From: Legionella_C dresdenensis
GTDB taxonomy: Bacteria; Pseudomonadota; Gammaproteobacteria; Legionellales; Legionellaceae
Direction: 5' to 3'
Assembly (NCBI RefSeq): GCF_042649825.1
Contig: NZ_JBHSAB010000026.1
Span: 3,872-67,871, forward strand
DNA length: 64,000 nucleotides
Both the position numbers and the translations under genes were made by a program. The notes under the pieces are model-generated. The model was not told the DNA's origin, searched no databases, and worked only from the letters and a program-made list of their open reading frames with translations. Numbering within the stretch: position 1 is the first letter of the stretch; every line of letters begins with the position of its first letter. This document shows, piece by piece, positions 16,310-25,148 of this stretch.

Positions 16310-18103
16310 ATGATAAAAAATAAAAATAAATTACTGACTATTCTTTTTATGAGCGTTTGTTTTTTTTCATTTTCAAAACCCTCATTTTCCGATTTTTCTG
16401 CGCCTGAGTTACCGCAAATCCACTTGCTCCTTGATGTTTCCGGTAGCATGAAAAAAACTGATCCAGACAATTTTCGTCTGGCTGCAACAAAATTACTGAT
16501 GAATCTCCTTCACGAGCGGGCAGCATTAAGCATTATGTCATTTGACGGCAATACCGTATTGCTTACCCCGGTCATGCCGGTTAACCGGCAATATCAGGCT
16601 TTGTTTAGCCGTAAACACTCGTTAATTACCTCTTCCGGAGCGAACACAGATATTAATAAAGCGGTGCTCGCGGCTGATGCGAATTGGCCAGACAATAAGG
16701 CGGCGCGGATTATTATTCTTCTGACCGATGGCATGATTGATCTGGGTTCAGAACAGTATAGTCAGGCGAGCAGACAGATTTTGCTGGGATCGACTTTGCA
16801 GCAGTTACAAAAAGATCACGTCCAGGTATTTACTATCGGACTATCGAATATGGCCGACAGCGATTTGTTAAGTACGCTTGCAGATAAAACTAACGGCATT
16901 TACCAGAGTGTCAACTCAAGCGAGCAATTAGAGAGTATTCTCTATAATATTTTCAATGCAACTATTAGTGCACAGGGTGTTCCAATTACTCCAACCGATG
17001 CATTAACACGCAAAATAGCAGTCGATCAACGAGTAAAACATTTAACCTTGGTTATCCAGGTTGAACCCGAAAATGGTGCAGTTGAACTTGTAAGGCCTGA
17101 TCACAAACTCTTAAAAGATGGTCAGGATAATGCCGAATTTTTAAGAATTAAAAAATATCTGCTAATCAATATCGACAAACCGATGCCAGGCGACTGGTTG
17201 CTGAAAGGCAACCCGCAGCAAATCGAGCGGGCGGTGATTCTGACCGATCTCAAGCTAGTGAACTCGGCGCTGCGCGGCATCCATTTTAATGGGGAAATAA
17301 TAAGACTATCAGCCCAATTGATTGATCAGGAGAAAAAACTGGAGCTTCCCATTGTCGTTAATCATACTCAAGTGCAATTGGTATTAAAAAATAAATCGTA
17401 TATGGTCAATTATCCCCTCTCTTATCAAGGACAAGGCGATTTCGAGGCTGAAATTGTGTTAGATGCCCCTGTGGGCTTGCTAGAAGGGATTTTCAGCGCT
17501 AAATATGAGTTTTTTAATCGCGAAAACCAATTTTTGATTGAAGTGAAGAAAGCGCCCTTTGAGCAATTTGTCAGTGAAGATCGTGGATATTCGTTACGCT
17601 TATTGAATCCTGAATTATTGGTTGATCCGATATCAATTGCCGTTTACAGCCAGGATACCAGACTTAAGCTGATCCTGAACCGAAATGGCAACATATGGCA
17701 GGCAGGCTCTAATACTTTATGTTCTTTTCAGAAAAACCAGCAAGTTGTATTTCATACCGTAATTACTGCCCGTACTCAGCTTGACAGACAGGTAAAAATT
17801 CGTCTGCCTGAAATGACGTTAAATTGTAAACAATATGATGTGGGCAGCGTGCTGCCGACGCCGCCGCATTTTCCTTCCCAGAAATACCTTGCAGGCCTTG
17901 CTGCTGAAAAAGCCAGACAGGCTGCTGCCGCCAAGGCTGAAAAAATGAAAAAACAGAAGGCTATTGAGGCTGCTAATGCATTTCACCCTAATTATCTTCT
18001 GCTGCTCCTTGCGATTCCATTGTTAATCGGACTCTGGTTTTTGTTCCGCTGGGTTAGCAAGCAGCTATATAAAAGAAAAATAAAGAAATTAGATATTGAT
18101 TAA
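16310..18103 (+). CDS. Membrane-anchored von Willebrand factor A domain protein
   Basis: About 597 residues from the ATG at 16310. An N-terminal hydrophobic segment (LLTILFMSVCFFSFS) acts as signal peptide or anchor. The VWA domain follows with a full MIDAS: Asp42-Ser44-Ser46 in LLDVSGSM, a Thr in SGANTDIN and the Asp in LLTDGMID. The middle part (about 240-520) is beta-rich and of no family I recognise. An Ala/Lys coiled stretch (AAEKARQAAAAKAEKMKKQK) leads to a C-terminal membrane segment (YLLLLLAIPLLIGLWFLF) and basic tail. So the VWA domain should face the periplasm. Its position inside the chemosensory operon, between cheX2 and another membrane protein, suggests a surface or adhesion function linked to chemosensing. 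Confidence 0.72.
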   Translation: MIKNKNKLLTILFMSVCFFSFSKPSFSDFSAPELPQIHLLLDVSGSMKKTDPDNFRLAATKLLMNLLHERAALSIMSFDGNTVLLTPVMPVNRQYQALFSRKHSLITSSGANTDINKAVLAADANWPDNKAARIIILLTDGMIDLGSEQYSQASRQILLGSTLQQLQKDHVQVFTIGLSNMADSDLLSTLADKTNGIYQSVNSSEQLESILYNIFNATISAQGVPITPTDALTRKIAVDQRVKHLTLVIQVEPENGAVELVRPDHKLLKDGQDNAEFLRIKKYLLINIDKPMPGDWLLKGNPQQIERAVILTDLKLVNSALRGIHFNGEIIRLSAQLIDQEKKLELPIVVNHTQVQLVLKNKSYMVNYPLSYQGQGDFEAEIVLDAPVGLLEGIFSAKYEFFNRENQFLIEVKKAPFEQFVSEDRGYSLRLLNPELLVDPISIAVYSQDTRLKLILNRNGNIWQAGSNTLCSFQKNQQVVFHTVITARTQLDRQVKIRLPEMTLNCKQYDVGSVLPTPPHFPSQKYLAGLAAEKARQAAAAKAEKMKKQKAIEAANAFHPNYLLLLLAIPLLIGLWFLFRWVSKQLYKRKIKKLDID

Positions 18104-18178
18104 AATACAAGGAATTTTTGTACTATGCTTAATGTGTAGATTGGTAACAGATACCAAAATATAGTGAGGTCCGACACA

Positions 18179-18979
18179 ATGTCTAACAGCACGATTATAA
18201 CAATATTGCTAGCGTTGGTTGTTTGTCTGGTGACAATTATTATTTATAATTTTGTGACCAATATGAAAAAAAATGCTGCCTTATTTAAAGCTGTTGCTGA
18301 AACAAAAGAGCTTATTAAAGAAAAAATCTCGCAGGATGAGAAGGCCGTAAGCAAATTACTTTCTGTTTTTTTTCCTGATAACGTAACTGATCGATGGGCG
18401 CTGTTACGCAATAATGAGCTGGAATTTAGTAAAGATATGTTGAAATTACTTGTCAGCAGCCAACCCATAGCCATAGAAACCTTCCCTGCATTAATGGATA
18501 AATTCAAAGCGGCTTATTTGGTCTGCCTTGAAGAGATTGTCCAGATCCATAATACCATTAAAGATATGTCTCACCACCTGACAATCACAACTCCTTTGGG
18601 CGGCGAAGCAGAAACCAATTTAAAAGAATGTATTTACAAAATGAGTGAGCTGGTTAACGAGCAAGTTGATGAAAACTCAATGGAATATAATGGATTTCTG
18701 GTTTCAAAATTGCCGCCTCTGATTCAAAAAATGGTGGAAAGATTTGGTGATGTTGAGGAACGGTTTGTACAGTATGACGCTTTAATTGAGCAGTTGCGGC
18801 ATGAAAAACTTGATATGGAAAGTAAAAATGAAGCAAGCAGAGAGGTATTGCAATTGGTCTATGATAAATATGGCAGCAAACTGGGTCTGAAAGAACCTGC
18901 CAGGCCTGTGTTGGAAATGAGTGATGAGGAAATGCAGACTTTGTTTGAGGTTAACGAGCTGGTGAAAAAAAATAGCTAA
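18179..18979 (+). CDS. Unknown membrane protein with cytoplasmic coiled coils
   Basis: 266 residues from the ATG at 18179, which has TGAGG nine bases upstream; a GTG at 18164 would overlap that site. One N-terminal membrane segment (TIITILLALVVCLVTIIIYNFV) is followed by a Lys-rich stop-transfer and a helical, charged body with coiled-coil stretches (about 30-60 and 195-235). I recognise no family. It lies between the VWA gene and cheY2 in the same direction, with gaps of 75 and 50 bases. The plan (one membrane helix plus cytoplasmic coiled coil) resembles a scaffold or signalling partner; function unassigned. Confidence 0.6.
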   Translation: MSNSTIITILLALVVCLVTIIIYNFVTNMKKNAALFKAVAETKELIKEKISQDEKAVSKLLSVFFPDNVTDRWALLRNNELEFSKDMLKLLVSSQPIAIETFPALMDKFKAAYLVCLEEIVQIHNTIKDMSHHLTITTPLGGEAETNLKECIYKMSELVNEQVDENSMEYNGFLVSKLPPLIQKMVERFGDVEERFVQYDALIEQLRHEKLDMESKNEASREVLQLVYDKYGSKLGLKEPARPVLEMSDEEMQTLFEVNELVKKNS

Positions 18980-19029
18980 ACTCAGCAGATGCGGGTTTAA
19001 AACATAAACGCTAACGGATGGAAATAATT

Positions 19030-19404
19030 ATGTCGGCCGATGCAAAAATTTTAGTAATCGATGATTTTGCAACAATGAGAAAAATTGTGACCACTATGTT
19101 ACAAAAACTGCAGTATAAAAATATTTCTGAAGCAGACTCAGGGAAATCTGGCTGGGAGATGCTGCAAAAAGACAGCTTTGACCTGGTGATCAGTGATTGT
19201 AATATGCCTGAGATGACTGGAATTGAGTTGTTAAAAAAAATTCGGGAAGATAGCAGATTAAGCAAACAGAAATTTATTATGGTGTCAGCGGAGGCTGATA
19301 TTGAACTAATGAAAAGCTCCAAGCAATTGAATATAGACGGTTATATTTTGAAGCCGTTTAAAATTGAAACGCTTGAAGCGAAACTCAAAACAGTTTTACC
19401 GTAG
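19030..19404 (+). CDS. CheY-like response regulator, second copy
   Basis: 124 residues from ATG 19030 (MSADAKILVIDD); an ATG at 19018 would add four residues. Receiver signatures are VIDDFATMRK, phospho-acceptor Asp56 in ISDCNMPEMTG, the Ser of MVSAEA at the Thr/Ser switch position and ILKPFK. The text around Asp56 and the FATMRKI start resemble classical motor-binding CheY proteins of Gammaproteobacteria more than the CheY at 13482 does, so this copy may be the motor or effector CheY. It ends the chemosensory island; 12 bases downstream lies a GTTGGGCT palindrome. Confidence 0.93.
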   Translation: MSADAKILVIDDFATMRKIVTTMLQKLQYKNISEADSGKSGWEMLQKDSFDLVISDCNMPEMTGIELLKKIREDSRLSKQKFIMVSAEADIELMKSSKQLNIDGYILKPFKIETLEAKLKTVLP

Positions 19405-19415
19405 AGTAATGAAGT

Positions 19416-19435
19416 GTTGGGCTTTACAGCCCAAC
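19416..19435. repeat. GTTGGGCT dispersed palindrome
   Basis: GTTGGGCTTTACAGCCCAAC, an 8-base stem with a 4-base loop. It sits between the convergent ends of the second cheY and rluE, where it may end transcription from both sides, although it lacks a T-run. Confidence 0.75.
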
Positions 19436-19441
19436 AGTCCT

Positions 19442-19993
19442 TTACACATTAACCAAAACAAACTGCCCGGGCAGCAGATCATTGAGTTGCCAATCCGCAA
19501 TTCGATGCCTGATCAGCCGCAAGGTAGGAAAACCAATGGCAGCGGTCATTTTACGGACCTGATGATTTTTTCCTTCCTGTAAAATGATTTCAAGCCAGCT
19601 TGTTGGAACTGTTTTACGAAAACGTACTGGCGGATCACGCGGCCATAGCTTTTCAGGCTCAGTTATCAGTTTGACAGCAGCCGGAAGATAGCGTATCCCG
19701 TTCAGGAGCAGGCCTTGTCTGATGGGTTCGAGGTCCTGTTGTTTCGGAACTCCTTCCACCTGTACCCAATAGTGTTTCTTTTTATTATAGCGCGGATGGC
19801 TGAGTTGGTGTTGCAGACGACCGTCGTTTGTTAAAATCAGCAAACCCTCGCTGTTTTTATCCAGTCGGCCTGCAGGATAAAAATCGGGCAGCTGAATGAA
19901 ATTTGCCAGAGTGGTATCGTTTTTCTCACCCGTGAACTGACAAAGAACATCATAAGGCTTATTAAACAGTAAAATTTGAGGCACGTTAGGCAA
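19442..19993 (-). CDS. rluE: 23S rRNA pseudouridine synthase of the RluE/RsuA family
   Basis: 183 residues. The N-terminal segment is ILLFNKPYDVLCQFTGE, and the catalytic motif is GRLDKNSEGLLILTNDG with the essential Asp; KHYWVQVEG, LQEGKNHQVRKM and RLIRHRI complete the family pattern. It lacks an S4 RNA-binding domain, which fits RluE (pseudouridine 2457 of 23S rRNA) and RluF-like short forms better than RsuA. No ATG is available at the start: TTG at 19993 or GTG at 19984 are the options, and neither has a clear ribosome site, so the start is uncertain. It is transcribed toward the chemosensory island and away from icd. Confidence 0.88.
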   Translation of the reverse strand: MPNVPQILLFNKPYDVLCQFTGEKNDTTLANFIQLPDFYPAGRLDKNSEGLLILTNDGRLQHQLSHPRYNKKKHYWVQVEGVPKQQDLEPIRQGLLLNGIRYLPAAVKLITEPEKLWPRDPPVRFRKTVPTSWLEIILQEGKNHQVRKMTAAIGFPTLRLIRHRIADWQLNDLLPGQFVLVNV

Positions 19994-20038
19994 AAAAAGG
20001 ACGTAAAAATAAAAATGTAATTATGCCTGCATTCTTTC

Positions 20039-20068
20039 TTGGGGCAAAGAGTTTTAGCATGCTATGAT
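20039..20068 (+). promoter_or_regulatory. Candidate promoter of icd
   Basis: TTGGGG at 20039-20044 and TATGAT at 20063-20068, separated by 18 bases and ending 28 bases before the icd ATG. The -10 box matches in five of six positions, the -35 box only in its TTG. Confidence 0.35.
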
Positions 20069-20096
20069 AATTATTTTTTACTGCGGAGCAATTAGA

Positions 20097-21353
20097 ATGA
20101 ACTTTGAAAAAATAATCATGCCGGCTCAAGGCCAGGCTATTACTGTTGCAGCAGACTTATCGCTGAATGTTCCTGATTTTCCTATTATTCCGTTTATTGA
20201 AGGGGATGGTATCGGCGTGGATGTAACGCCTCCAATGCGGGAAGTGGTGGACGCTGCTGTGGCAAAAGCTTACGGTGGTAAAAGAAAAATTTCCTGGATG
20301 GAAGTTTATGCCGGTGAAAAGGCAACCAAAGTTTATGGCGCTGACCAATGGCTGCCTGCAGAAACGCTTGAGGCCATGAAGCAATTTGTTGTTTCAATCA
20401 AAGGTCCTCTGACTACACCGGTAGGCGGCGGTATCCGTTCGTTAAACGTAGCAATCCGCCAGGAGCTGGATTTATATACTTGCCTGCGTCCTATCCGTTA
20501 TTTTACCGGCACGCCAAGCCCGGTTAAAGAGCCCTGGAAAACGGATATGGTTATATTCCGGGAAAATTCTGAGGATATCTATGCTGGTATTGAATGGCAG
20601 GCTGATTCAGAAGGCGCTGACAAGCTGATTCGCTTCCTGAGAGAGGAAATGGGCGTTAAAAAAATCCGTTTCCCGGAGCATTGCGGTATTGGCATAAAAC
20701 CGGTTTCAAAAGAGGGAACAACCCGCCTGGTTAAAGCGGCTATTCAATACGCGATTGATAATGATCGGGATTCAGTTACGCTCGTTCATAAAGGCAATAT
20801 TATGAAGTTTACTGAAGGGGCTTTCAAAGACTGGGGTTACCAGGTTGCCCGCGATCATTTTGGCGCTGAATTATTTGAAGGCGGTCCCTGGATGAAGCTG
20901 ACCAATCCAAAAAACGGAAAATCGATTATAATTAAAGATGTGATAGCTGATGCATTTTTACAGCAGATTCTGTTAAGACCAGAAGATTATAGCGTAATTG
21001 CAACCCTGAATCTGAACGGTGACTACATCTCTGATGCACTGGCGGCTCAGGTTGGCGGTATTGGTATTGCTCCTGGCGCAAATATCGGCGATAAAGTTGC
21101 TGTATTTGAAGCAACTCATGGAACCGCGCCAAAATACGCCGGGCTTGATAAAGTAAACCCAGGTTCCTTAATTCTTTCTGCTGAAATGATGTTAAGGCAT
21201 TTGGGATGGACAGAGGCTGCTGATTTAATTATCAATGCCATGTCTGATGCTATTGAAGCAAAAACAGTAACTTATGACTTTCAACGCATGATGGAAGATG
21301 CAACCTGCGTGAGCAGTTCTGGCTTTGGTAAGGCTATGATTAGTCATATGTAA
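20097..21353 (+). CDS. icd: NADP-dependent isocitrate dehydrogenase
   Basis: 418 residues, the length of the Escherichia coli enzyme. It oxidises isocitrate to 2-oxoglutarate with NADP+ in the TCA cycle. Family signs: IPFIEGDGIGVDV at the start; the substrate loop GGGIRSLNVAIRQELDLYTCLRP, holding the phosphorylatable Ser in IRSLN and three arginines; VIFRENSEDIYAGIEW; LVHKGNIMKFTEGAF; NLNGDYISDALAAQVGG (metal Asp); and GTAPKYAGLDKVNP with NADP-specific Lys and Tyr positions. The start at 20097 has GGAG nine bases upstream; a longer reading from 20064 has no family support. No aceK was seen. Confidence 0.97.
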   Translation: MNFEKIIMPAQGQAITVAADLSLNVPDFPIIPFIEGDGIGVDVTPPMREVVDAAVAKAYGGKRKISWMEVYAGEKATKVYGADQWLPAETLEAMKQFVVSIKGPLTTPVGGGIRSLNVAIRQELDLYTCLRPIRYFTGTPSPVKEPWKTDMVIFRENSEDIYAGIEWQADSEGADKLIRFLREEMGVKKIRFPEHCGIGIKPVSKEGTTRLVKAAIQYAIDNDRDSVTLVHKGNIMKFTEGAFKDWGYQVARDHFGAELFEGGPWMKLTNPKNGKSIIIKDVIADAFLQQILLRPEDYSVIATLNLNGDYISDALAAQVGGIGIAPGANIGDKVAVFEATHGTAPKYAGLDKVNPGSLILSAEMMLRHLGWTEAADLIINAMSDAIEAKTVTYDFQRMMEDATCVSSSGFGKAMISHM

Positions 21354-21363
21354 TGGCGGTACC

Positions 21364-21464
21364 GTGCGAACATACAGTGTTGTTTTGCTTACGTTCGCAA
21401 AGACGAGCAAGCAGGTGATGCCAGAATGACTTTAAACATCGCAAGATGTTGGTTATTCTGGCAT
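21364..21464 (+). other. Two consecutive RNA hairpins between icd and clpS
   Basis: Hairpin 1 pairs TGCGAAC (from 21364) with GTTCGCA (to 21399). Hairpin 2 is long: ATGCCAGAAT (21418-21427) pairs with ATTCTGGCAT (21455-21464), GAC pairs with GTT, and AACATC/GATGTT closes on a GCAA tetraloop at 21441-21444. No T-run follows, so a standard terminator is unlikely; a 3' end structure of icd mRNA or a structured clpS leader are the options. Confidence 0.6.
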
Positions 21465-21549
21465 ATGAAGAAAAATTCGATATTTTAATTGATTTTTACT
21501 GGCCAAACAGCTGTTGAAAGTCTATAAAATTAATTAAAGGGTATAAGAA

Positions 21550-21873
21550 ATGAGTGGGCGTTTTTTAGAAGAGATTATTGAACGGAAAGTCGCTGAGGCT
21601 GAGGTCGTTCCGGCAATAAAACTGCCTAAAAAATATAAAGTTCTTCTGCTCAATGACGATTATACTCCTATGAACTTCGTTGTTGATGTGCTAAAGCGGT
21701 TTTTTCGGTTAAGTGAGGAAATGGCGACACAGATAATGCTTCAGGTTCATGTGTTGGGTAAAGGTGTTTGTGGTGTGTATACGAGGGATATAGCGGAAAC
21801 CAAGGTGGCTCAGGTCAACGACTATGCAAGAAGTTTTGAGCATCCTTTGCTATGTGCCATGGAGCCGGAGTAA
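21550..21873 (+). CDS. clpS: ATP-dependent Clp protease adaptor ClpS
   Basis: 107 residues. ClpS delivers N-degron substrates to ClpAP. The core motif LLLNDDYTPMNFVVDVLKRFF contains the Asn-Asp-Asp substrate pocket and the neighbouring Met/Val residues, and VHVLGKGVCGVYTRDIAETK supplies the ClpA-contacting surface. The N-terminal extension is flexible and charged, as in the family. A ribosome site (AAAGGG) lies near the ATG. clpA follows 28 bases downstream, the standard gammaproteobacterial arrangement. Confidence 0.97.
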   Translation: MSGRFLEEIIERKVAEAEVVPAIKLPKKYKVLLLNDDYTPMNFVVDVLKRFFRLSEEMATQIMLQVHVLGKGVCGVYTRDIAETKVAQVNDYARSFEHPLLCAMEPE

Positions 21874-21901
21874 CGCAGGTGGGTGAAGAGGAGCAGCGAA
21901 A

Positions 21902-24169
21902 ATGTTAAATAAAGAGTTGGAATTCACCTTAAATCTTGCATTTAAGGAAGCCAAAGAAAAACGTCATGAGTTTATGACTGTTGAACATTTACTGTTGTCT
22001 TTACTTGATAACCCTGCTGCAGGCAATGTTCTGCAGGCTTGTGATGCCAATATTGACGTTTTAAGGCGGGATCTGGTCGAATTTATCGATGAAACAACCC
22101 CGCGTATCCCTGAGGGCGAGCTGGATCGCGAAACACAGCCGACTCTGGGATTCCAGCGTGTATTGCAACGAGCAGTGTTCCATGTGCAGTCAGCTGGTAA
22201 AACAGAAGTTACCGGCGCCAACGTTCTTGCAGCTATCTTCAGCGAACAGGAAAGTCAGGCAGTCTATTTCTTAAGACGTGAAAATATAACCCGTCTGGAT
22301 GTGATTAATTACATTTCACACGGGGTATCGAAATACCATAATAACGAAATGAATGACAATATGGGCTCTTCAATGGATGAAGAAACTATGTCATCTGACG
22401 GCAATGAATCACCGCTGGAAAGCTACTGCATGAATCTTAACAAGCGTGCACGTCTTGGCAAGATTGATCCATTGATTGGCCGTCATGAAGAAATACAGCG
22501 TACTATTCAGGTGCTGTGCCGCAGACGCAAAAATAATCCCTTACTGGTTGGCGAGGCTGGTGTTGGCAAAACAGCTATTGCTGAAGGTCTGGCACGTCGG
22601 ATTGTGGATGGCGAGGTACCGGAAGCGATCAATAATTGCGTTGTCTACTCGCTTGATTTGGGTGCTCTGTTGGCAGGTACCAAATATCGCGGAGACTTCG
22701 AAAAACGCTTAAAAGCGGTCTTAAAACAGTTGAGTCAGCAGGAAGGCGCGGTGCTATTCATTGATGAAATCCATACCATCATAGGCGCTGGTGCAGCTTC
22801 TGGCGGGGTTATGGACGCCTCTAACCTGATTAAACCCTTGCTGGCTAATGGTGAATTAAAATGCATAGGTTCTACAACTTATCAGGAATATCGCGGTATC
22901 TTTGAAAAAGATAGAGCTTTGGCGCGGCGATTCCAGAAAATCGATATTACTGAGCCGTCAATTGATGAAACATTTGAAATCCTGAAAGGGTTGAAACCAC
23001 GGCTGGAAGAGCATCATAACGTTAAATTCTCTACCGCTGCCCTGAAAGCAGCAGCTGAACTGTCAGCAAAATATATCAACGACCGTTTCTTGCCGGATAA
23101 GGCAATCGATGTGGTTGACGAGGCTGGCGCGTATCAGAATTTGTTGACTGCTAACAAACGCCGTAAAATTATCAGTGTCACTGAAATTGAAAATGTGGTT
23201 GCCAAAATCGCCCGCATCCCGGTTAAAAAAGTTTCTGCACGCGACAAGGATACCCTCCGTAATCTTGAACGGGATCTGAAATTACTGGTTTACGGACAGG
23301 ATGATGCGATTACCGCATTGGCCTCAGCAATCAAGCTTGCCCGCTCAGGGCTGCGCGAAGCGCAAAAACCGGTAGGTTGCTTCCTCTTTGCCGGCCCAAC
23401 AGGGGTAGGTAAAACAGAAGTGACCAAGCAGCTGGCTAATCTTCTCGGCATTGAGCTGCTGCGTTTTGACATGTCTGAGTATATGGAAAAACATACCGTA
23501 TCACGCTTGATTGGAGCTCCTCCAGGATATGTCGGCTACGATCAGGGCGGATTGTTAACAGAAGCAGTTACTAAAAATCCTCATTCAGTGTTGCTGCTTG
23601 ATGAAATTGAGAAAGCGCATCCTGATGTATTTAACCTGCTGCTGCAGATTATGGATCACGGTACACTGACTGATACTAACGGCCGCCAGGCAGACTTTAG
23701 ACACGTTATTCTGGTGATGACCAGTAACGCCGGCGCCAGCGAAATTACCCGTAATTCAATAGGATTTAATTTACAGGATAACAGCACTGACGGCCTTGAA
23801 ATGATCAAGCGCCAATTTAGTCCTGAGTTCAGGAACCGACTTGACGCTATCATTAACTTTGCTCCGCTTGACCATGTGACAATTGGTCTGGTTGTCGACA
23901 AATTTATCATGGAGCTTGATGAGCAACTCAGCAATAAAGGGGTGACTTTCAAAGTAGATAAAGCTGCCCGTGAATGGCTGATTGAGCATGGTTATGATCG
24001 CGCAATGGGTGCACGGCCAATGGCAAGACTGATTCAGGAACAGATCAAAAAACCGTTGGCTGATGAGTTGTTGTTCGGTAAACTGGCAAACGGCGGACAT
24101 GTCACCATCCAGGTCAAAGACGGCAAACTGCACTTTGACAGCCATGATTACCGTGAAGGGGTGTGCTAG
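21902..24169 (+). CDS. clpA: ATP-dependent Clp protease ATP-binding subunit ClpA
   Basis: 755 residues, the usual ClpA length. It is a hexameric AAA+ unfoldase that feeds proteins into ClpP. The N-domain (about 1-145) binds ClpS; AAA-1 has Walker A GEAGVGKT and Walker B VLFIDEIHTI; AAA-2 has GPTGVGKTE and VLLLDEIEKAH with the pore loop region around GAPPGYVGYDQGG. There is no ClpB-type middle coiled coil between the domains. A GxL-type loop for ClpP contact (NSIGFN) is present in AAA-2. Starts with a good ribosome site (GAGGAG) 28 bases after clpS. Confidence 0.98.
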   Translation: MLNKELEFTLNLAFKEAKEKRHEFMTVEHLLLSLLDNPAAGNVLQACDANIDVLRRDLVEFIDETTPRIPEGELDRETQPTLGFQRVLQRAVFHVQSAGKTEVTGANVLAAIFSEQESQAVYFLRRENITRLDVINYISHGVSKYHNNEMNDNMGSSMDEETMSSDGNESPLESYCMNLNKRARLGKIDPLIGRHEEIQRTIQVLCRRRKNNPLLVGEAGVGKTAIAEGLARRIVDGEVPEAINNCVVYSLDLGALLAGTKYRGDFEKRLKAVLKQLSQQEGAVLFIDEIHTIIGAGAASGGVMDASNLIKPLLANGELKCIGSTTYQEYRGIFEKDRALARRFQKIDITEPSIDETFEILKGLKPRLEEHHNVKFSTAALKAAAELSAKYINDRFLPDKAIDVVDEAGAYQNLLTANKRRKIISVTEIENVVAKIARIPVKKVSARDKDTLRNLERDLKLLVYGQDDAITALASAIKLARSGLREAQKPVGCFLFAGPTGVGKTEVTKQLANLLGIELLRFDMSEYMEKHTVSRLIGAPPGYVGYDQGGLLTEAVTKNPHSVLLLDEIEKAHPDVFNLLLQIMDHGTLTDTNGRQADFRHVILVMTSNAGASEITRNSIGFNLQDNSTDGLEMIKRQFSPEFRNRLDAIINFAPLDHVTIGLVVDKFIMELDEQLSNKGVTFKVDKAAREWLIEHGYDRAMGARPMARLIQEQIKKPLADELLFGKLANGGHVTIQVKDGKLHFDSHDYREGVC

Positions 24170-24207
24170 CAGCATCTATTTATCACTGCCATTATGTTAA
24201 GGATTCT

Positions 24208-24240
24208 GTCATTCCCGCCTTCGCGGGGATGACAAATTTT
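24208..24240 (+). terminator. Short GTCATTCCCGC hairpin, probable terminator of clpA
   Basis: GTCATTCCCGC pairs with GCGGGGATGAC around a CTTC loop and is followed by AAATTTT. It is a single-hairpin derivative of the element seen whole at 5551 and 54102. A stable stem followed by T residues after clpA suggests it ends transcription. Confidence 0.55.
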
Positions 24241-24280
24241 CTGAAACCTCTACAAGGGTTTTTTTTACCGCAAAAAACGC

Positions 24281-24316
24281 TACAATACAGGCAATAAGCC
24301 ATGATGTGGAAAAGCA
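24281..24316 (+). promoter_or_regulatory. Leader shared with the 25236 gene: -10 box and untranslated region
   Basis: AAACGCTACAAT followed by GCAATAA, then CATGATGTGGAAAA and the start ATG, is nearly the same as the sequence before the gene at 25236. TACAAT (24281-24286) is a good -10 box; the -35 region here is only a run of T. Confidence 0.5.
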
Positions 24317-25096
24317 ATGCTCAGTGTAATAATTATAACGAAAAACGAAGAAGCCAATATCAGGCGGTGTCTTGAATCAATCAAATGGGTCGATGAGGTT
24401 ATCGTGCTGGATTCGGGCAGCACCGACAATACCGTTGCGATTGCGCAGGAATATACTGAAAAAGTTTTTATCAGTGAAGACTGGCAGGGGTACGGCATTC
24501 AAAAACAGCGTGTATTATCACTTGCCACCTGCGATTGGGTACTCAATCTCGATGCAGACGAGCAGGTCAGTGAGGACTTGAAAGATGTACTTGAATTAGC
24601 CATGGAATCTGAGGAGTTCGATGCCTATCGAGTACCGATTTGCATGAAGTTTTATGGCAAAGTCTTGCGTTATTCCTCAAGCCCCAAGCGCCATATTCGG
24701 TTATTCAAACGTGAGGGGGCAAATTATAGCGACGATATCGTCCATGAAAAAATTGTACTGCCAGAGGATAGCCGGATAGGGAAGATCAAAACGCCGATAA
24801 TCCACAATTCATTTCAGGATGTCACTCATGCGCTGGCAAAAGTGAATCGTTATTCTTCGTATAGCGCCAGGGTACGGCTGGAGAAAAATCACGGCAAACC
24901 GCCAAGCCTTACAAAAGTCCTGTTCAGCACGTGCTGGATGTATTACCGTTGCCTTATTCTGCAGCTCGGTTTCCTCGATGGAAAAGCGGGTTTTCTGATG
25001 GCAGTACTTAATGCTCAGGGGACATTTTATCGCGGTATAAAGCAGATATACCCGGATAGGGCAGCGAAAAAAATCAGCGCAGTAAAAGAAAAATAA
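24317..25096 (+). CDS. Family 2 glycosyltransferase, lipopolysaccharide core type (WaaE/KdtX-like)
   Basis: 259 residues with a GT-A fold. Motifs are the N-terminal SVIIITKNEEANIRRCLESI, VIVLDSGSTDNT, the DxD-type metal site WVLNLDADEQVS, and KRHIRLFKREGANY. The C-terminal part has a conserved hydrophobic stretch (LFSTCWMYYRCLILQLGFLDGKAGF, mentioned in two parts here: LFSTCWMYYRCL and LGFLDGKAGFL). This pattern is that of WaaE/KdtX beta-glucosyltransferases that add a sugar to the inner lipopolysaccharide core at the inner membrane. The exact sugar and acceptor are unknown. It has its own leader; the element after clpA probably separates it from that operon. Confidence 0.82.
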   Translation: MLSVIIITKNEEANIRRCLESIKWVDEVIVLDSGSTDNTVAIAQEYTEKVFISEDWQGYGIQKQRVLSLATCDWVLNLDADEQVSEDLKDVLELAMESEEFDAYRVPICMKFYGKVLRYSSSPKRHIRLFKREGANYSDDIVHEKIVLPEDSRIGKIKTPIIHNSFQDVTHALAKVNRYSSYSARVRLEKNHGKPPSLTKVLFSTCWMYYRCLILQLGFLDGKAGFLMAVLNAQGTFYRGIKQIYPDRAAKKISAVKEK

Positions 25097-25116
25097 TTAT
25101 TTTGCAAAGACTGTAT

Positions 25117-25135
25117 TTGGGCCGCTCCGGCCCAA
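25117..25135 (+). terminator. Strong GC hairpin after the glycosyltransferase
   Basis: TTGGGCCG pairs with CGGCCCAA around a CTC loop, 20 bases after the stop codon. Only a short TATTA follows, so termination is plausible but not secure. Confidence 0.5.
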
Positions 25136-25148
25136 TATTACGAATTTG

